A stretch of DNA of 64,000 nt from Geobacteraceae bacterium (lineage in GTDB: Bacteria; Desulfobacterota; Desulfuromonadia; Geobacterales; Geobacteraceae). The stretch is taken from the NCBI GenBank assembly GCA_029975275.1, contig JARKPN010000096.1, positions 1 to 64,000 on the forward strand, given 5' to 3'. Each line of letters starts with the position of its first letter. Position 1 is the stretch's first letter. The notes beneath the pieces were generated by a model that did no database searches, was not told where the DNA came from, and saw only the letters and a list, made by a program, of their open reading frames with translations. Both the position numbers and the translations under genes were made by a program. Below are positions 24,247-33,770 of the stretch, one piece after another.

Positions 24247-27200
24247 ATGGCCTTGACCGTTTATACATCCAACCGCATGGAACTGCTGGCGGACGCGCTG
24301 GCGGAGCGGGTGCGCGTCCCGCTCTCCTCGCCGTTGACCCCGGAGATCATCGTGGTGCAGAGCGCCGGCATGCAGCGCTGGCTCTCCATGGAGCTGGCGG
24401 CCAGGTTCGGGATCTGGGCCAACTGCCGCTATCCCTTCCCCAACGCCATGCTCAGGGAGCTGTTCCGGGTCGCGTTCCCCGGGCTTCCCGAGAAATGCCC
24501 GTTCGCGCCGGAGTCCCTGACCTGGAGGGTCATGGGGCTGCTGCCCGGGCTGGTTCACCGGCCCGGCTTCGAGCCGATCCGCGGCTACTTGGCCCTCGAC
24601 GAGGGGGGGCTGAAGCTGTTCCAACTGGCGGAGAGGATCGCGGACACCTTCGACCAGTACACCCTGTTCCGGCCCGAGATGCTCCTGCGGTGGGAGGCCG
24701 GGGCCGAGGGGGGGTGGCAGGCGGTCCTCTGGCGGGAGCTGGCCCGTGAGGGGGGCGGGATGCACAGGGCCAGGATCAGGGAGGAGTTCCTGAGAGGGGA
24801 GTCCTCCGGCGGAGCGCCCCTCCCCGAGCGGATCTCGCTGTTCGGCATCTCCTATCTCCCGCCGTTCCACCTGGACATGCTGGCCGCGGCCGGCCGCCGG
24901 ACCGAGGTAAACCTGTTCCTGCTCAACCCGTGCCGGGAATACTGGGGAACAATCGTCTCGGAGCGGGAGCAGGCGCGTCTCAGGCGCACGGCCCCGGACG
25001 CCTGCCTGGAGGCCGGCAACAGCCTGCTCGCTTCGCTGGGGAGGATGGGAAGGGACTTCCTGGACGCGGTGCTGGAGCGTGTGGACGCCGACATCCGGGA
25101 CGATTTCCGGCCCGAGGCCGGGGCGAGCCTGCTGGAGACGGTCAGGAACGACATCCTCGCCTTGTCCGAACCGGTTGAAAAAAGGATCCTCGAACCGTCT
25201 GACCACTCGCTCCGGATCCATTCCTGCCACGGTCCCATGCGGGAGCTGGAGGTGCTTCACGACACCCTGCTGGACCTGTTCGGGGCCGACCCGACCCTGG
25301 CGCCCCGGGACGTGCTGGTGATGACCCCGGACATCGAGGCCTACGCCCCCTACATCGAGGCGGTTTTCGACGCCCCGCGCGGAAGCGGCGCGGCCATACC
25401 CCATGCCGTGGCCGACCGGGGACTCCGGAGCGCCGGGCACCTGGCCGAAGGGCTGTTGGCGATCCTCTCCCTGCCCGGGGGGCGCTTCGGCGTGAACCGG
25501 GTAATGGATCTGCTGGAATCTCCGCCGGTGCGCAGGAGGTTCGGCTTCCAGGCGGGCGACCTGGAGACGGTGCGGCGCTGGGTCGAGGAGACCGGGATCC
25601 GCTGGGGAAGGGACGAGGGGGACCGGGTGCGTCACGGCGCTCCCCCCTTCCGGGAGAACAGCTGGCGGGCCGGACTCGATCGGCTCCTGCTCGGTTACGC
25701 CATGCCCGACGGCGGGGAGGAGCTGTTTCAGGGGATACTCCCGGCTGACGGTGTGGAAGGGGACGGTGCCCGGGTCCTGGGCAGCCTGCTCGGCTTCGTG
25801 GCGGCGCTTTCCGATGCCGTGGACGGGCTGGAGATGCCCCGCCCGCTGGACGGATGGGAGACGACCTGCCGGACACTGCTGGATGGCTTTTTCGTCGTGG
25901 ACGAGGAGGGGGAGCAGGAGCGGCTGGAGCTGCTCGACGTCCTTGCAGGGCTCCATGAGCTGCGGGAGCTCTCGGGCTTCGGCGGTCCTCTGGAGGCGGA
26001 GGTGATCCGGAGCTGGCTCCAGGCCCGGCTGGAACGGCATGCCCGTGGCGTTGCCGGCTTCCTTACCGGCCGGGTCACCTTCTGCGCCATGCTCCCCATG
26101 CGCAGCATCCCGTTCAGGGTGATCGCCCTCATCGGCATGAACGACGGGGCCTTTCCGCGGCGCGGTAGACCGCCGGAGTTCGACCTGACCGCCCTGGAGC
26201 CCCGGCGGGGGGACCGCTCGCTCAGGGACGAGGACCGCTACCTGTTCCTGGAAGCCCTCCTGTCCGCCCGCGAGACGCTCCACATAAGCTATGTGGGACA
26301 GGGGATGAAGGACAACACCGAGATACCCCCGTCGGTCCTGGTCAGCGAGCTGCTCGATTATCTGGAGCGGAGTTTCGTTACCGGAGCCGCGGGAGGCTCT
26401 CCCCGTGACCTGCTGGTGGTGCGGCACCGTCTGCACCCGTTCAGCCCGGACTATTTCACCCCGGGTTCATCACTGTTCAGCTATTCGGACGAGAACCGTG
26501 CTGCGGCCGAGAGCCTGACTGCCGGCGGGACTCCGCCCGGCCCGTTCCTGGCGACCCCGCTCCCCCCCCTGGAGGAGACGACGGTCTCGCTGGACGAGCT
26601 GGCGGCCTTTTTCACCAACCCGGCCCGTGCCCTGCTCAAGGGGCGCTTCGGCATCTCCCTGCGGGACCCTGAAGGGAGTGCCGACGAGAGTGAACCGTTC
26701 CGCCTGGACCATCTGGAACGGTTCGGGCTGGAGCAGGAGCTGACCGGCCGCTTCCTCCGCGGGGGGACGCAGGCCGAGGCGCTTCCCCTGGTCCGGGCAC
26801 GGGGAGAGCTGCCGGCCGGGAGGTACGGCGACGAGCTGTTCACCGTCCTGTCGGAGGGGGTCGAAGAGTTTGCAGCCGCGCTGCGGCCCCGCCTGGACGC
26901 GCCGTCGCTCCCGCCCCTGGACCTGGACCTGCGCATCGGGGAACTGCGGCTGGTGGGAAGACTGGCGGGGGTACGGGCGGACGGCCTGCTGCGCTACCGT
27001 TGCGCAAAACTGAAGCCCAGGGACCGGATCCGTCTCTGGATCGAGCATCTGGCACTGAGCGGGCTCGCTGCTGGGGGGTATCCGGCCGGGAGCCTGGCCG
27101 TGGCAAAGGACGGCGGGTTCCGTCTCGGCCCCGTGCCCCGATGGCGCGAGATCCTGGCGTTCCTGCTGGAGACCCGCCGGCTGGGGATGCGGGAACCGCT

Positions 27201-27438
27201 CCCCTTCTTTCCGGCGGCATCCTTTGCCTATGCCGACAGGGCGCTGGGCGGCAAGGGGGAAAACGCAGCCCTGCGGGCTGCGGCCCGGGAGTGGCACGGC
27301 TCGGAGGGTTTTCCGGGTGAAAAGCGGGACCCCGCCTACCGGCTCTGCTTCGGCGACGCAGACCCGCTCGACGGGCGGTTCTGTTCCCTGGCAAGGGAAA
27401 TATGGCGCCCGGTATTCGAACATGGCGTAAAATCGTGA
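24247..27438 (+). CDS. recC: Exodeoxyribonuclease V gamma subunit (RecC)
   Basis: The 1063-residue product matches RecC, the subunit of RecBCD that splits the DNA duplex and recognises Chi. The opening LTVYTSNRMELLADALAERV, then VVQSAGMQRWLSMELAARFG and RYPFPNAMLRELF, are typical, and the central VLVMTPDIEAYAPYIEAVF and IALIGMNDGAFPR segments match the inactivated helicase-like domains. Length is close to the usual 1100. The start at 24247 fits the conserved N-terminus. No recB or recD follows, whereas these normally adjoin; the next gene is a sensor kinase. The ribosome site is weak. Confidence 0.9.
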   Translation: MALTVYTSNRMELLADALAERVRVPLSSPLTPEIIVVQSAGMQRWLSMELAARFGIWANCRYPFPNAMLRELFRVAFPGLPEKCPFAPESLTWRVMGLLPGLVHRPGFEPIRGYLALDEGGLKLFQLAERIADTFDQYTLFRPEMLLRWEAGAEGGWQAVLWRELAREGGGMHRARIREEFLRGESSGGAPLPERISLFGISYLPPFHLDMLAAAGRRTEVNLFLLNPCREYWGTIVSEREQARLRRTAPDACLEAGNSLLASLGRMGRDFLDAVLERVDADIRDDFRPEAGASLLETVRNDILALSEPVEKRILEPSDHSLRIHSCHGPMRELEVLHDTLLDLFGADPTLAPRDVLVMTPDIEAYAPYIEAVFDAPRGSGAAIPHAVADRGLRSAGHLAEGLLAILSLPGGRFGVNRVMDLLESPPVRRRFGFQAGDLETVRRWVEETGIRWGRDEGDRVRHGAPPFRENSWRAGLDRLLLGYAMPDGGEELFQGILPADGVEGDGARVLGSLLGFVAALSDAVDGLEMPRPLDGWETTCRTLLDGFFVVDEEGEQERLELLDVLAGLHELRELSGFGGPLEAEVIRSWLQARLERHARGVAGFLTGRVTFCAMLPMRSIPFRVIALIGMNDGAFPRRGRPPEFDLTALEPRRGDRSLRDEDRYLFLEALLSARETLHISYVGQGMKDNTEIPPSVLVSELLDYLERSFVTGAAGGSPRDLLVVRHRLHPFSPDYFTPGSSLFSYSDENRAAAESLTAGGTPPGPFLATPLPPLEETTVSLDELAAFFTNPARALLKGRFGISLRDPEGSADESEPFRLDHLERFGLEQELTGRFLRGGTQAEALPLVRARGELPAGRYGDELFTVLSEGVEEFAAALRPRLDAPSLPPLDLDLRIGELRLVGRLAGVRADGLLRYRCAKLKPRDRIRLWIEHLALSGLAAGGYPAGSLAVAKDGGFRLGPVPRWREILAFLLETRRLGMREPLPFFPAASFAYADRALGGKGENAALRAAAREWHGSEGFPGEKRDPAYRLCFGDADPLDGRFCSLAREIWRPVFEHGVKS

Positions 27439-27561
27439 TTTTTTCGTTGCAAAGCGCTGCGGGTTGGAATAAAAGACAGGAACGGGGGAGTGAGGAAAAG
27501 CCTGGTGCCAGGTGTAGGTTTCGACCCTTGATCCCCGATTCTGAAAAACAGGCGGGACCGT

Positions 27562-29409
27562 ATGATGGCATATCAATGGATATCCTTCAGAACCCCCTGG
27601 GCGCTGGTGCTGTTGTTTCTCCTGCTGGCGGGCGGCATTGGCACGGCAGGCTATTTCATCTATCTGGACCAGAAAAACGGCATCAGGCGGGAAAAGCAGA
27701 AAGAGCTGCTCGCCTTTGCCGAGTTGAAGTCCCGCACCATTGCCGAGTGGCGCTCCGCATTCCTTGATGACGCCGAGGTCATCTTCGGTAATCCCCTGCT
27801 GCTCCCGTTGGTCGAACGCAGGCTCCGGAACGGCGCGGTTCGCTCATCCGCCGAACAGGAGCTCCGGCAGTGGATAACGAACCGCCAGAGGCACTATCAT
27901 TACCGGTGCATGACCCTGATGGACCTCCGAGGGGTCCCCCTGATCTCCATTCCCCCCGGCCTTGACGGCGATTCCCTTATCCCGCCCCGTCGCTCCCTGC
28001 TCAGACAGGCCGTGAAGACGGGTAAACCGGTATTTTCGGATATTTACCGTGCAGCAGAGGGAGAACCCTTCCGTTACGAGACATTCATTCCCCTGCGGGA
28101 CACGACCGGGGGTGGGTCCCGGATCGTGGCGGTCATGCTGATTGACGCCGATCCCGGTCGTACCCTCTTTCCCCTGCTCGGCGCACTGCCCACGGCGAGC
28201 AGGACCGCCGAGGCCCTGCTGGTCCGGGGAGTGGGACACGAGGTGGTCTACCTCAACGAGCCACGGTATCCCCGCGCGGCCGGCCTGCCCGGCCGGAGCC
28301 GGGGCAGGGAGCAACAGGTGGCGTCAGCGGCCGTTAGCGGCCGGGAAGGGCTCATTGAGGGGCTCGATTACCGGGGTGTACCGGTAATCGCCGCAGTCAA
28401 GGGGATACCCGGGTCGCCCTGGTCCCTGGTGATCAAGATGGACAGGGACGAGCTCGATGCACCGGTCCGGGACCGTGCCAGGTTGCTGGGCGGTATCGTG
28501 GTGGTCCTGTTTCTGGCGACCGGGATGTGCGTCTGGCTGGTCTGGCGGCAGGCGCGGCTCGGATTCTACCGCGAGCTCTACGAGGCGGAGCGGGAGCACA
28601 GGGCCGCGGCCCTGGAGGCCGGCAGGGAGCTGCAACTGAAGCAGCAGGAGCTGGAGGCGTTGAATCGGAGCCTGGAGGAGCGGGTCAGGGAAGAGCTGGA
28701 GAGGAACCGGGAAAAGGACCACATCCTGATCCAGCAGGGTCGCCTGGCAGCCATGGGTGAGATGATAGGGAATATCGCCCACCAGTGGAGACAGCCGCTC
28801 AACGTGGTGGGGCTGCTGATCCAGAGCCTTTCGGAGTACAGCAGAAACGGGGAGCTTACCGAGGAACACCTGGAGGATACGGCGCGGCACGCCATGGAGG
28901 TTATCGGCTACATGTCCCGCACCATGAACGACTTCCGCAACTTCTTCAGGCCCGACAAGGAGAAGACCGAGTTTTTCATACGTGAGGTGGTGGAGAGGTC
29001 GATCTCGTTCATACAGCCTCACTTCCATTATCACGATATCGAGGTGAAGCTTCTGATAACCGACGGCCTCAAGGCCAACGGCTACCCCAATGAATATTCC
29101 CAGGTCCTGCTGAACATTTTGGGGAACGCCAAGGACATCTTTCTGGAACGGGGGACCGGGAGACCGGCCATCACCATCAGGGCATACGAAGCAGGGGGGA
29201 GGACCGTGGTCTCGATAGCCGACAATGCCGGCGGCGTGCCGGAGAATATCCTGGCTAGGATATTCGACCCTTACTTCACCTGCAAGCGGAGCGGCGACGG
29301 GACCGGACTCGGGCTCTACATCTCCAAGACGATCATCGAGAAGAACATGAACGGGCGCCTGACCGCCAGGAACAACGGGAGCGGGGCCGAGTTCCGGATA
29401 GAGGTGTGA
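27562..29409 (+). CDS. Membrane sensor histidine kinase, orphan
   Basis: The 615-residue sensor has a first membrane helix near residues 12-35, a periplasmic sensing domain of about 270 residues (Cache-like), and a second helix near 310-330 (GGIVVVLFLATGMCVWLVW). A coiled coil, the phosphoacceptor block NIAHQWRQPLNVVGLL and an HATPase domain follow (N box NILGNAKD, G1 DNAGGVPENI, G2 GTGLGLYISKTIIEK). The HQWRQPLN H-box is common among deltaproteobacterial kinases. No response regulator is adjacent. Either of two ATGs at 27562 and 27565 may be used. The ligand is unknown. Confidence 0.88.
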   Translation: MMAYQWISFRTPWALVLLFLLLAGGIGTAGYFIYLDQKNGIRREKQKELLAFAELKSRTIAEWRSAFLDDAEVIFGNPLLLPLVERRLRNGAVRSSAEQELRQWITNRQRHYHYRCMTLMDLRGVPLISIPPGLDGDSLIPPRRSLLRQAVKTGKPVFSDIYRAAEGEPFRYETFIPLRDTTGGGSRIVAVMLIDADPGRTLFPLLGALPTASRTAEALLVRGVGHEVVYLNEPRYPRAAGLPGRSRGREQQVASAAVSGREGLIEGLDYRGVPVIAAVKGIPGSPWSLVIKMDRDELDAPVRDRARLLGGIVVVLFLATGMCVWLVWRQARLGFYRELYEAEREHRAAALEAGRELQLKQQELEALNRSLEERVREELERNREKDHILIQQGRLAAMGEMIGNIAHQWRQPLNVVGLLIQSLSEYSRNGELTEEHLEDTARHAMEVIGYMSRTMNDFRNFFRPDKEKTEFFIREVVERSISFIQPHFHYHDIEVKLLITDGLKANGYPNEYSQVLLNILGNAKDIFLERGTGRPAITIRAYEAGGRTVVSIADNAGGVPENILARIFDPYFTCKRSGDGTGLGLYISKTIIEKNMNGRLTARNNGSGAEFRIEV

Positions 29410-29424
29410 CTCCGGACGGCGCCC

Positions 29425-29453
29425 TTGTAGTTTTTCCGGGCAATGCTTATAAT
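29425..29453 (+). promoter_or_regulatory. Sigma-70-like promoter of htpX
   Basis: TTGTAG (29425-29430) and a perfect TATAAT (29448-29453) are separated by 17 nt. It lies about 85 nt before the htpX start, just after the kinase stop. Confidence 0.65.
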
Positions 29454-29536
29454 AACCATGAAACCGCCTCCCTACCCGTGGGCGGGTGTTGTCAGGATCG
29501 CTTCATACAACTGAATTGAAGAGAAGAGGAGCCTCA

Positions 29537-30391
29537 ATGAATACGCTGAAAACCACATTTCTGCTGGCGCTGCTGACCGTGCTGCTGGTCATGGCGGGCG
29601 GCGCCATCGGCGGCCAGGGAGGGATGCTGATCGCCCTGGTCATGGCAGGGGTCATGAACCTGGTCTCGTACTGGTTTTCCGACCGCATCGTACTGGCCAT
29701 GTACGGAGCCAAGGAGATAACCGAAGCGGACCACCCCGAGTTCTACGGTCTGGTCCGGCAGTTGGCGGAGCGGGCCGGCCTGCCCATGCCGCGGGTCTGC
29801 ATCATCCCTTCGGATACGCCCAACGCATTCGCCACCGGGAGGAACCCGCAGCACGCTGCCGTGGCCGCGACCAGCGGCATCCTGCGCATGCTGTCGCGCG
29901 AGGAGCTGGCCGGGGTCATGGCCCACGAGCTTTCCCACGTGAAGCACCGTGACATCCTGATCTCCTCCATCGCCGCCACCGTGGCCGGAGCGGTCACCTA
30001 CCTGGCCCACATGGCCCAGTGGGCCGCCATCTTCGGCGGCCGGGACCGGGACGGCGAGGGGGGCGGTGTATTCGGAATGCTGGTCATGGCCATCGTGGCG
30101 CCCCTGGCGGCCCTGCTGATCCAGATGGCCATCTCCCGGTCCCGCGAGTACGAGGCCGACCGGGGGGGAGCCGAGATCTCGGGGAATCCCCTCTACCTGG
30201 CCAACGCCCTGCGCAAGCTGGAGGCCGCCAACCGTCAGCTCCCCATGGAGGAGGCGACCCCGGCCTCGGCACACATGTTCATCGTCAACCCCCTGACCGG
30301 CGGCGGGTTCATGTCCCTGTTCTCCACCCATCCTCCCATGCAGGAGCGGGTCAGGAGGCTGGAGGAGATGCTGTACGGCCCCCGGAGTTGA
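29537..30391 (+). CDS. htpX: HtpX-type membrane zinc metalloprotease
   Basis: The 284-residue inner-membrane M48 protease degrades misfolded membrane proteins. Two N-terminal hydrophobic helices ([37 protein letters not shown]) precede the zinc site [11 protein letters not shown] (HExxH) at about residue 137. Two more hydrophobic segments and the third ligand in [15 protein letters not shown] follow. The start at 29537 has AGAGGAG 6 nt upstream and is preferred to an in-frame ATG at 29486. It is preceded by its own promoter and followed after 60 nt by rsmB. Confidence 0.93.
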   Translation: MNTLKTTFLLALLTVLLVMAGGAIGGQGGMLIALVMAGVMNLVSYWFSDRIVLAMYGAKEITEADHPEFYGLVRQLAERAGLPMPRVCIIPSDTPNAFATGRNPQHAAVAATSGILRMLSREELAGVMAHELSHVKHRDILISSIAATVAGAVTYLAHMAQWAAIFGGRDRDGEGGGVFGMLVMAIVAPLAALLIQMAISRSREYEADRGGAEISGNPLYLANALRKLEAANRQLPMEEATPASAHMFIVNPLTGGGFMSLFSTHPPMQERVRRLEEMLYGPRS

Positions 30392-30451
30392 GCCGGATTT
30401 TCCACCCTTCGCCTGTCCGTTACCGACTCCAAGCACGTTCCGGAGCATCCC

Positions 30452-31801
30452 TTGAACGACGTTAATCCCCGCCGTGCGGCCTTCGAGATCCTGGTCCGCA
30501 TCGAGCGGGACCAGGCCTTTGCCGACATACTGATAGACGGGGAACTGTCCGCCCGCCCATTCCCCGCCAGGGACCGGGCGCTGCTGACGGAGCTGGTTTT
30601 TGGTGTGTTGCGCCGTCGCGGAACCCTCGACTACCTCGTGGATCTGTTCTCCAGCCGCAGGAGCGCCAAGCTGGAGCGGGGGGTGCTGACGCTCCTCAGG
30701 CTCGGCCTCTACCAGATGTTCTTCCTGGAGCGGATACCGGTTTCAGCAGCGGTCAACGAGACGGTGAAGCTGGCCAGGGTGTTCGCTCCCCGGGCCGCGG
30801 GTTTCGTCAACGCGGTGTTGCGCCGCTTCGACCGCGAGCGCGGGACCATCGTCTGGCCGGACCGGCACGCGGACCCGGCCGGATTCCTGGCGGCGTACCA
30901 CTCCCATCCCCGCTGGCTGGCGGAGGAGTGGCTGCGGCGTTTCGGTGCCGAGGAGTCCGAGGCGCTGGCGGCGGCCATGTCCGGACGCCCTCCCCTGACC
31001 CTGCGGGTCAATACCCTCAGGACCACCAGGGACGGGCTGCTGAGGGCGTTTGCCGCGGGCGGGGTGGAGGCGGAAATTTCGACATGGTCTCCGGTCGGGA
31101 TCCATATACTCTCATCCGCAAGGCCGGCCTCCCTTCCCGGGTTCCGGGAGGGGCTCTTCACCGTACAGGACGAATCTTCCCAGCTCGCCTCGCTGTTTCT
31201 GGCGCCTGAACCTGGAGAAAATCTGCTGGACCTGTGCGCGGCCCCGGGCGGCAAAGCGACCCACCTGGCCCAGCTCATGGAGAACCGGGGGGCGCTGCTG
31301 GCCTGCGACCGGGACGGCCGCAAGCTGGGCCGCATCGAGGAGACCGCTGCCAGGCTCGGGATCGGCATCATCGGAACCATGGCACTGGATGCTTCAGTTC
31401 CGCTGGCTTCACTGGAAGATCGGCGCTTTGACCGTATCCTGCTGGATGCCCCCTGCAGCGGCCTGGGGGTCATCCGCCGCAACCCCGAGTCCAAATGGCG
31501 GCTCACCCCTTCCGACCCCGCAAGAATGTCGGAGCTCCAGGGAAGGATCCTGCGGAACGCGGCCGGGTGCCTGGCTTGCGGCGGGGTGCTCCTCTACTCC
31601 ACCTGCTCCACCTCCGTGGAGGAGAACGAGACGGTGGTCCACGATTTTGTTTCAGAACGCGATGATTTTGTGGTAGAAGACCTACGGGCACTGTTTCCGG
31701 GGCATGCTCCCCTGTTCACGGAGCAGGGGATGTTCAGGAGCTGGCCCCACCTGCACGGTATGGACGGGTTTTTCGCGGCAAGGCTGAAGAAGCAATGTTG
31801 A
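30452..31801 (+). CDS. rsmB: 16S rRNA (cytosine-967 C5)-methyltransferase
   Basis: The 449-residue enzyme methylates C967 of 16S rRNA using SAM. It has an N-terminal NusB-like RNA-binding domain (RRAAFEILVRIERDQAFADI) and a C-terminal RsmB/F domain with the SAM-binding LDLCAAPGGKATHLAQL, then two catalytic cysteines in DAPCSGLGVIRRNP and YSTCSTSVEENE. The likely start is TTG at 30452 with CGGAG about 6 nt before. The stop codon and following bases lie in a copy of the dispersed AT-rich repeat. Length is normal. Confidence 0.93.
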   Translation: MNDVNPRRAAFEILVRIERDQAFADILIDGELSARPFPARDRALLTELVFGVLRRRGTLDYLVDLFSSRRSAKLERGVLTLLRLGLYQMFFLERIPVSAAVNETVKLARVFAPRAAGFVNAVLRRFDRERGTIVWPDRHADPAGFLAAYHSHPRWLAEEWLRRFGAEESEALAAAMSGRPPLTLRVNTLRTTRDGLLRAFAAGGVEAEISTWSPVGIHILSSARPASLPGFREGLFTVQDESSQLASLFLAPEPGENLLDLCAAPGGKATHLAQLMENRGALLACDRDGRKLGRIEETAARLGIGIIGTMALDASVPLASLEDRRFDRILLDAPCSGLGVIRRNPESKWRLTPSDPARMSELQGRILRNAAGCLACGGVLLYSTCSTSVEENETVVHDFVSERDDFVVEDLRALFPGHAPLFTEQGMFRSWPHLHGMDGFFAARLKKQC

Positions 31802-31825
31802 ATTCTGAGTTTTGAATGGTGAGTT
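31797..31825. repeat. Copy 5 of AT-rich dispersed repeat, at the rsmB stop
   Basis: TGTTGAATTCTGAGTTTTGA followed by ATGGTGAGTT; the rsmB stop codon is the TGA of TGTTGA. Confidence 0.7.
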
Positions 31826-31908
31826 AACACCCGAAGAAGACAGGGGTCAGAAGACAGGCGTCAGCCTGAAACCTGACGCATAAAACCTGAAATAGTTTTT
31901 TGAGGTTT

Positions 31909-31946
31909 TCAACTCAAAATTCAACATTCATAATTCATAATTGAAT
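31909..31946. repeat. Copy 6 of AT-rich dispersed repeat, before rpe
   Basis: CAACTCAAAATTCAACATTC followed by ATAATTCATAATTGAA. It is opposite in orientation to copy 5, so the 31797-31946 interval has the shape of a small element with inverted ends. Confidence 0.7.
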
Positions 31947-31961
31947 TATTCCGGAGGAATG

Positions 31962-32627
31962 ATGAAAAAGATAGCGCCGTCGATACTCTCGGCGGACTTT
32001 TCGCGCCTGGGCGAGGAGATCCGGGCCGTTGAGGCGGGAGGGGCCGATTACATCCACGTGGACGTGATGGACGGCCGTTTCGTCCCCAACATCACCATCG
32101 GACCCCTGGTGGTGGAGGCGGCCCGCAAGGTCACCCGGCTCCCCCTGGACGTGCACCTCATGATCGTGGAGCCGGACCGCTATGTGCCGGCCTTTGCCGA
32201 GGCAGGTGCCGACATCATCGTGGTGCACGCCGAGGCGTCGGTCCACCTTCACCGCACGGTTCAGCTCATCAGGTCGTACGGCAAGAGGGCCGGGGTGGCT
32301 CTCAACCCGGCAACCCCGCTTAACGTTCTGGACTACGTGCTGCAGGAGCTGGACCTGATACTGCTGATGACGGTTAACCCCGGCTTCGGCGGACAGTCGT
32401 TCATCGAGGCGTGCCTCCCGAAGATACACGCCCTGCGTGGGATGCTGGACAAGCGGGGGCTGGAGACGGAGCTGGAGGTGGACGGCGGGGTCAAGACGGA
32501 CAACATCGAGAGTATCTCCCGCGCCGGGGCCGACGTGTTCGTGGCGGGGAGCGCCGTATTCGGCGCGCCGGACTACGCGGCGGTCATCGCCGAGCTGAAA
32601 CGTCGGGCAAAGGAGCCGGTTCTGTAG
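31962..32627 (+). CDS. rpe: Ribulose-phosphate 3-epimerase
   Basis: The 221-residue TIM-barrel enzyme interconverts ribulose 5-phosphate and xylulose 5-phosphate in the pentose phosphate pathway. Hallmarks are [32 protein letters not shown] with the catalytic Asp and metal His, [20 protein letters not shown], and [10 protein letters not shown] with the second catalytic Asp. GGAGGA directly precedes two ATG codons; the second (31962) has the better spacing. It is followed after 39 nt by a response-regulator gene, possibly co-transcribed. Confidence 0.95.
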   Translation: MKKIAPSILSADFSRLGEEIRAVEAGGADYIHVDVMDGRFVPNITIGPLVVEAARKVTRLPLDVHLMIVEPDRYVPAFAEAGADIIVVHAEASVHLHRTVQLIRSYGKRAGVALNPATPLNVLDYVLQELDLILLMTVNPGFGGQSFIEACLPKIHALRGMLDKRGLETELEVDGGVKTDNIESISRAGADVFVAGSAVFGAPDYAAVIAELKRRAKEPVL

Positions 32628-32666
32628 GGGGCCGGCCGGCGGAGCGTCGGCGAGGGCGGAGAAGAT

Positions 32667-33605
32667 ATGGAAACGAACATCCTCATCATTGACGACTCGG
32701 AGACGATACGGCGGGAAATCGTTCAGATACTGAAGGCGCATTCGCTCTCGACCTTCTGTCACGAGGCCGGGGACGGTCTCGAAGGGTTGAAACTGCTGCT
32801 GGGGATCAAGATCGATCTGGTCCTGTGCGATGTGGAGATGCCCAGGATGGACGGTTTCCGTTTCCTGTCCATGGTCAGGGCGCGTAATGAACTGCGGGAC
32901 ATTCCGGTGATACTCCTGACCGGAAAGGACGATCGCGGGTCGAAGATATCGGGGCTCGAGCAGGGGGCCAACGACTATATCACCAAGCCGTTCGACGACG
33001 GCGAACTGGTGGCGCGGGTCAAGGTTCACCTGAAGATAAAGCGGCTCCAGGATCAACTGCGGAAGGCCAACGAGCTCCTGACCGAGGTTTCACACACCGA
33101 CCACCTGACCGGCCTGTACAACCGCCGCTACCTGATGGACGTGCTGGAAAGGGAGTTCTCCCGTGCCCGCCGCAACGGCGGATTCCTCTCCCTGCTGATC
33201 ATCGATATCGACCGTTTCAAGGATATCAACGACCGCTATGGCCACCAGGGGGGGGACCTGGTGCTGGCGGAAGCGGCATCGGTTTTTCGTGACCAGCTCC
33301 GCAGCTACGATATTGCCGTCCGGTTCGGTGGAGATGAGTTCGTTGCGGTCCTGCCGGGCACCGCGCCCTCCGAAGCGATGTCCGTGGCCGAACGGGTGCG
33401 GAAGGCCATCGAGGAGAGCAGGTTTCCGGGGGACATGACGCAGATCAGGCTCACCTTCAGCATCGGTGTGGCGGTGCATCCGGCCGACGGGATAGAGACG
33501 GTGGCCGACTTCATACGCGAGGCCGACTGTTCCCTCTACCGGGCCAAGGGGCAGGGGAGGAACCGGATCGAAGGCCCGTTCCTCGGCGCCATGGCTTCTG
33601 CCTGA
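32667..33605 (+). CDS. Response regulator with diguanylate cyclase output (REC-GGDEF)
   Basis: The 312-residue protein has an N-terminal receiver domain (residues about 4-120) with acidic DDSE, phosphoacceptor Asp in LVLCDVEMPRMDG and Lys in YITKPF. A short coiled coil follows, then a GGDEF domain. The active site AVRFGGDEFVAV is intact, and an inhibitory RxxD site (RSYD) lies five residues before it, so synthesis of c-di-GMP with product inhibition is expected. The cognate kinase is not adjacent; the orphan kinase at 27562 is a candidate by proximity only. A strong terminator follows. Confidence 0.92.
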   Translation: METNILIIDDSETIRREIVQILKAHSLSTFCHEAGDGLEGLKLLLGIKIDLVLCDVEMPRMDGFRFLSMVRARNELRDIPVILLTGKDDRGSKISGLEQGANDYITKPFDDGELVARVKVHLKIKRLQDQLRKANELLTEVSHTDHLTGLYNRRYLMDVLEREFSRARRNGGFLSLLIIDIDRFKDINDRYGHQGGDLVLAEAASVFRDQLRSYDIAVRFGGDEFVAVLPGTAPSEAMSVAERVRKAIEESRFPGDMTQIRLTFSIGVAVHPADGIETVADFIREADCSLYRAKGQGRNRIEGPFLGAMASA

Positions 33606-33634
33606 GAACGCTCGGTACCGGACCACGAACCTGA

Positions 33635-33674
33635 AAAGGCCCGCCGGGTTTTCGACACCCGGCGGGCCTTTTTC
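33635..33674 (+). terminator. Intrinsic terminator after the GGDEF gene
   Basis: AAGGCCCGCCGGGT and ACCCGGCGGGCCTT pair over 14 bp with a short loop, followed by TTT; the A-rich left flank makes it usable on both strands. Confidence 0.85.
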
Positions 33675-33770
33675 ATATGCGCGCGTCATGTATCATGTAG
33701 AGACTGGTTTCATATCCGCTTCTACATTCCTGCACATCCACCCTGTACGGAACCTCCCCCGCACAGGACA

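Noticed and set aside
24244-26436. 730-residue minus-strand frame over recC
   Set aside because: Antisense shadow of a clear recC gene.
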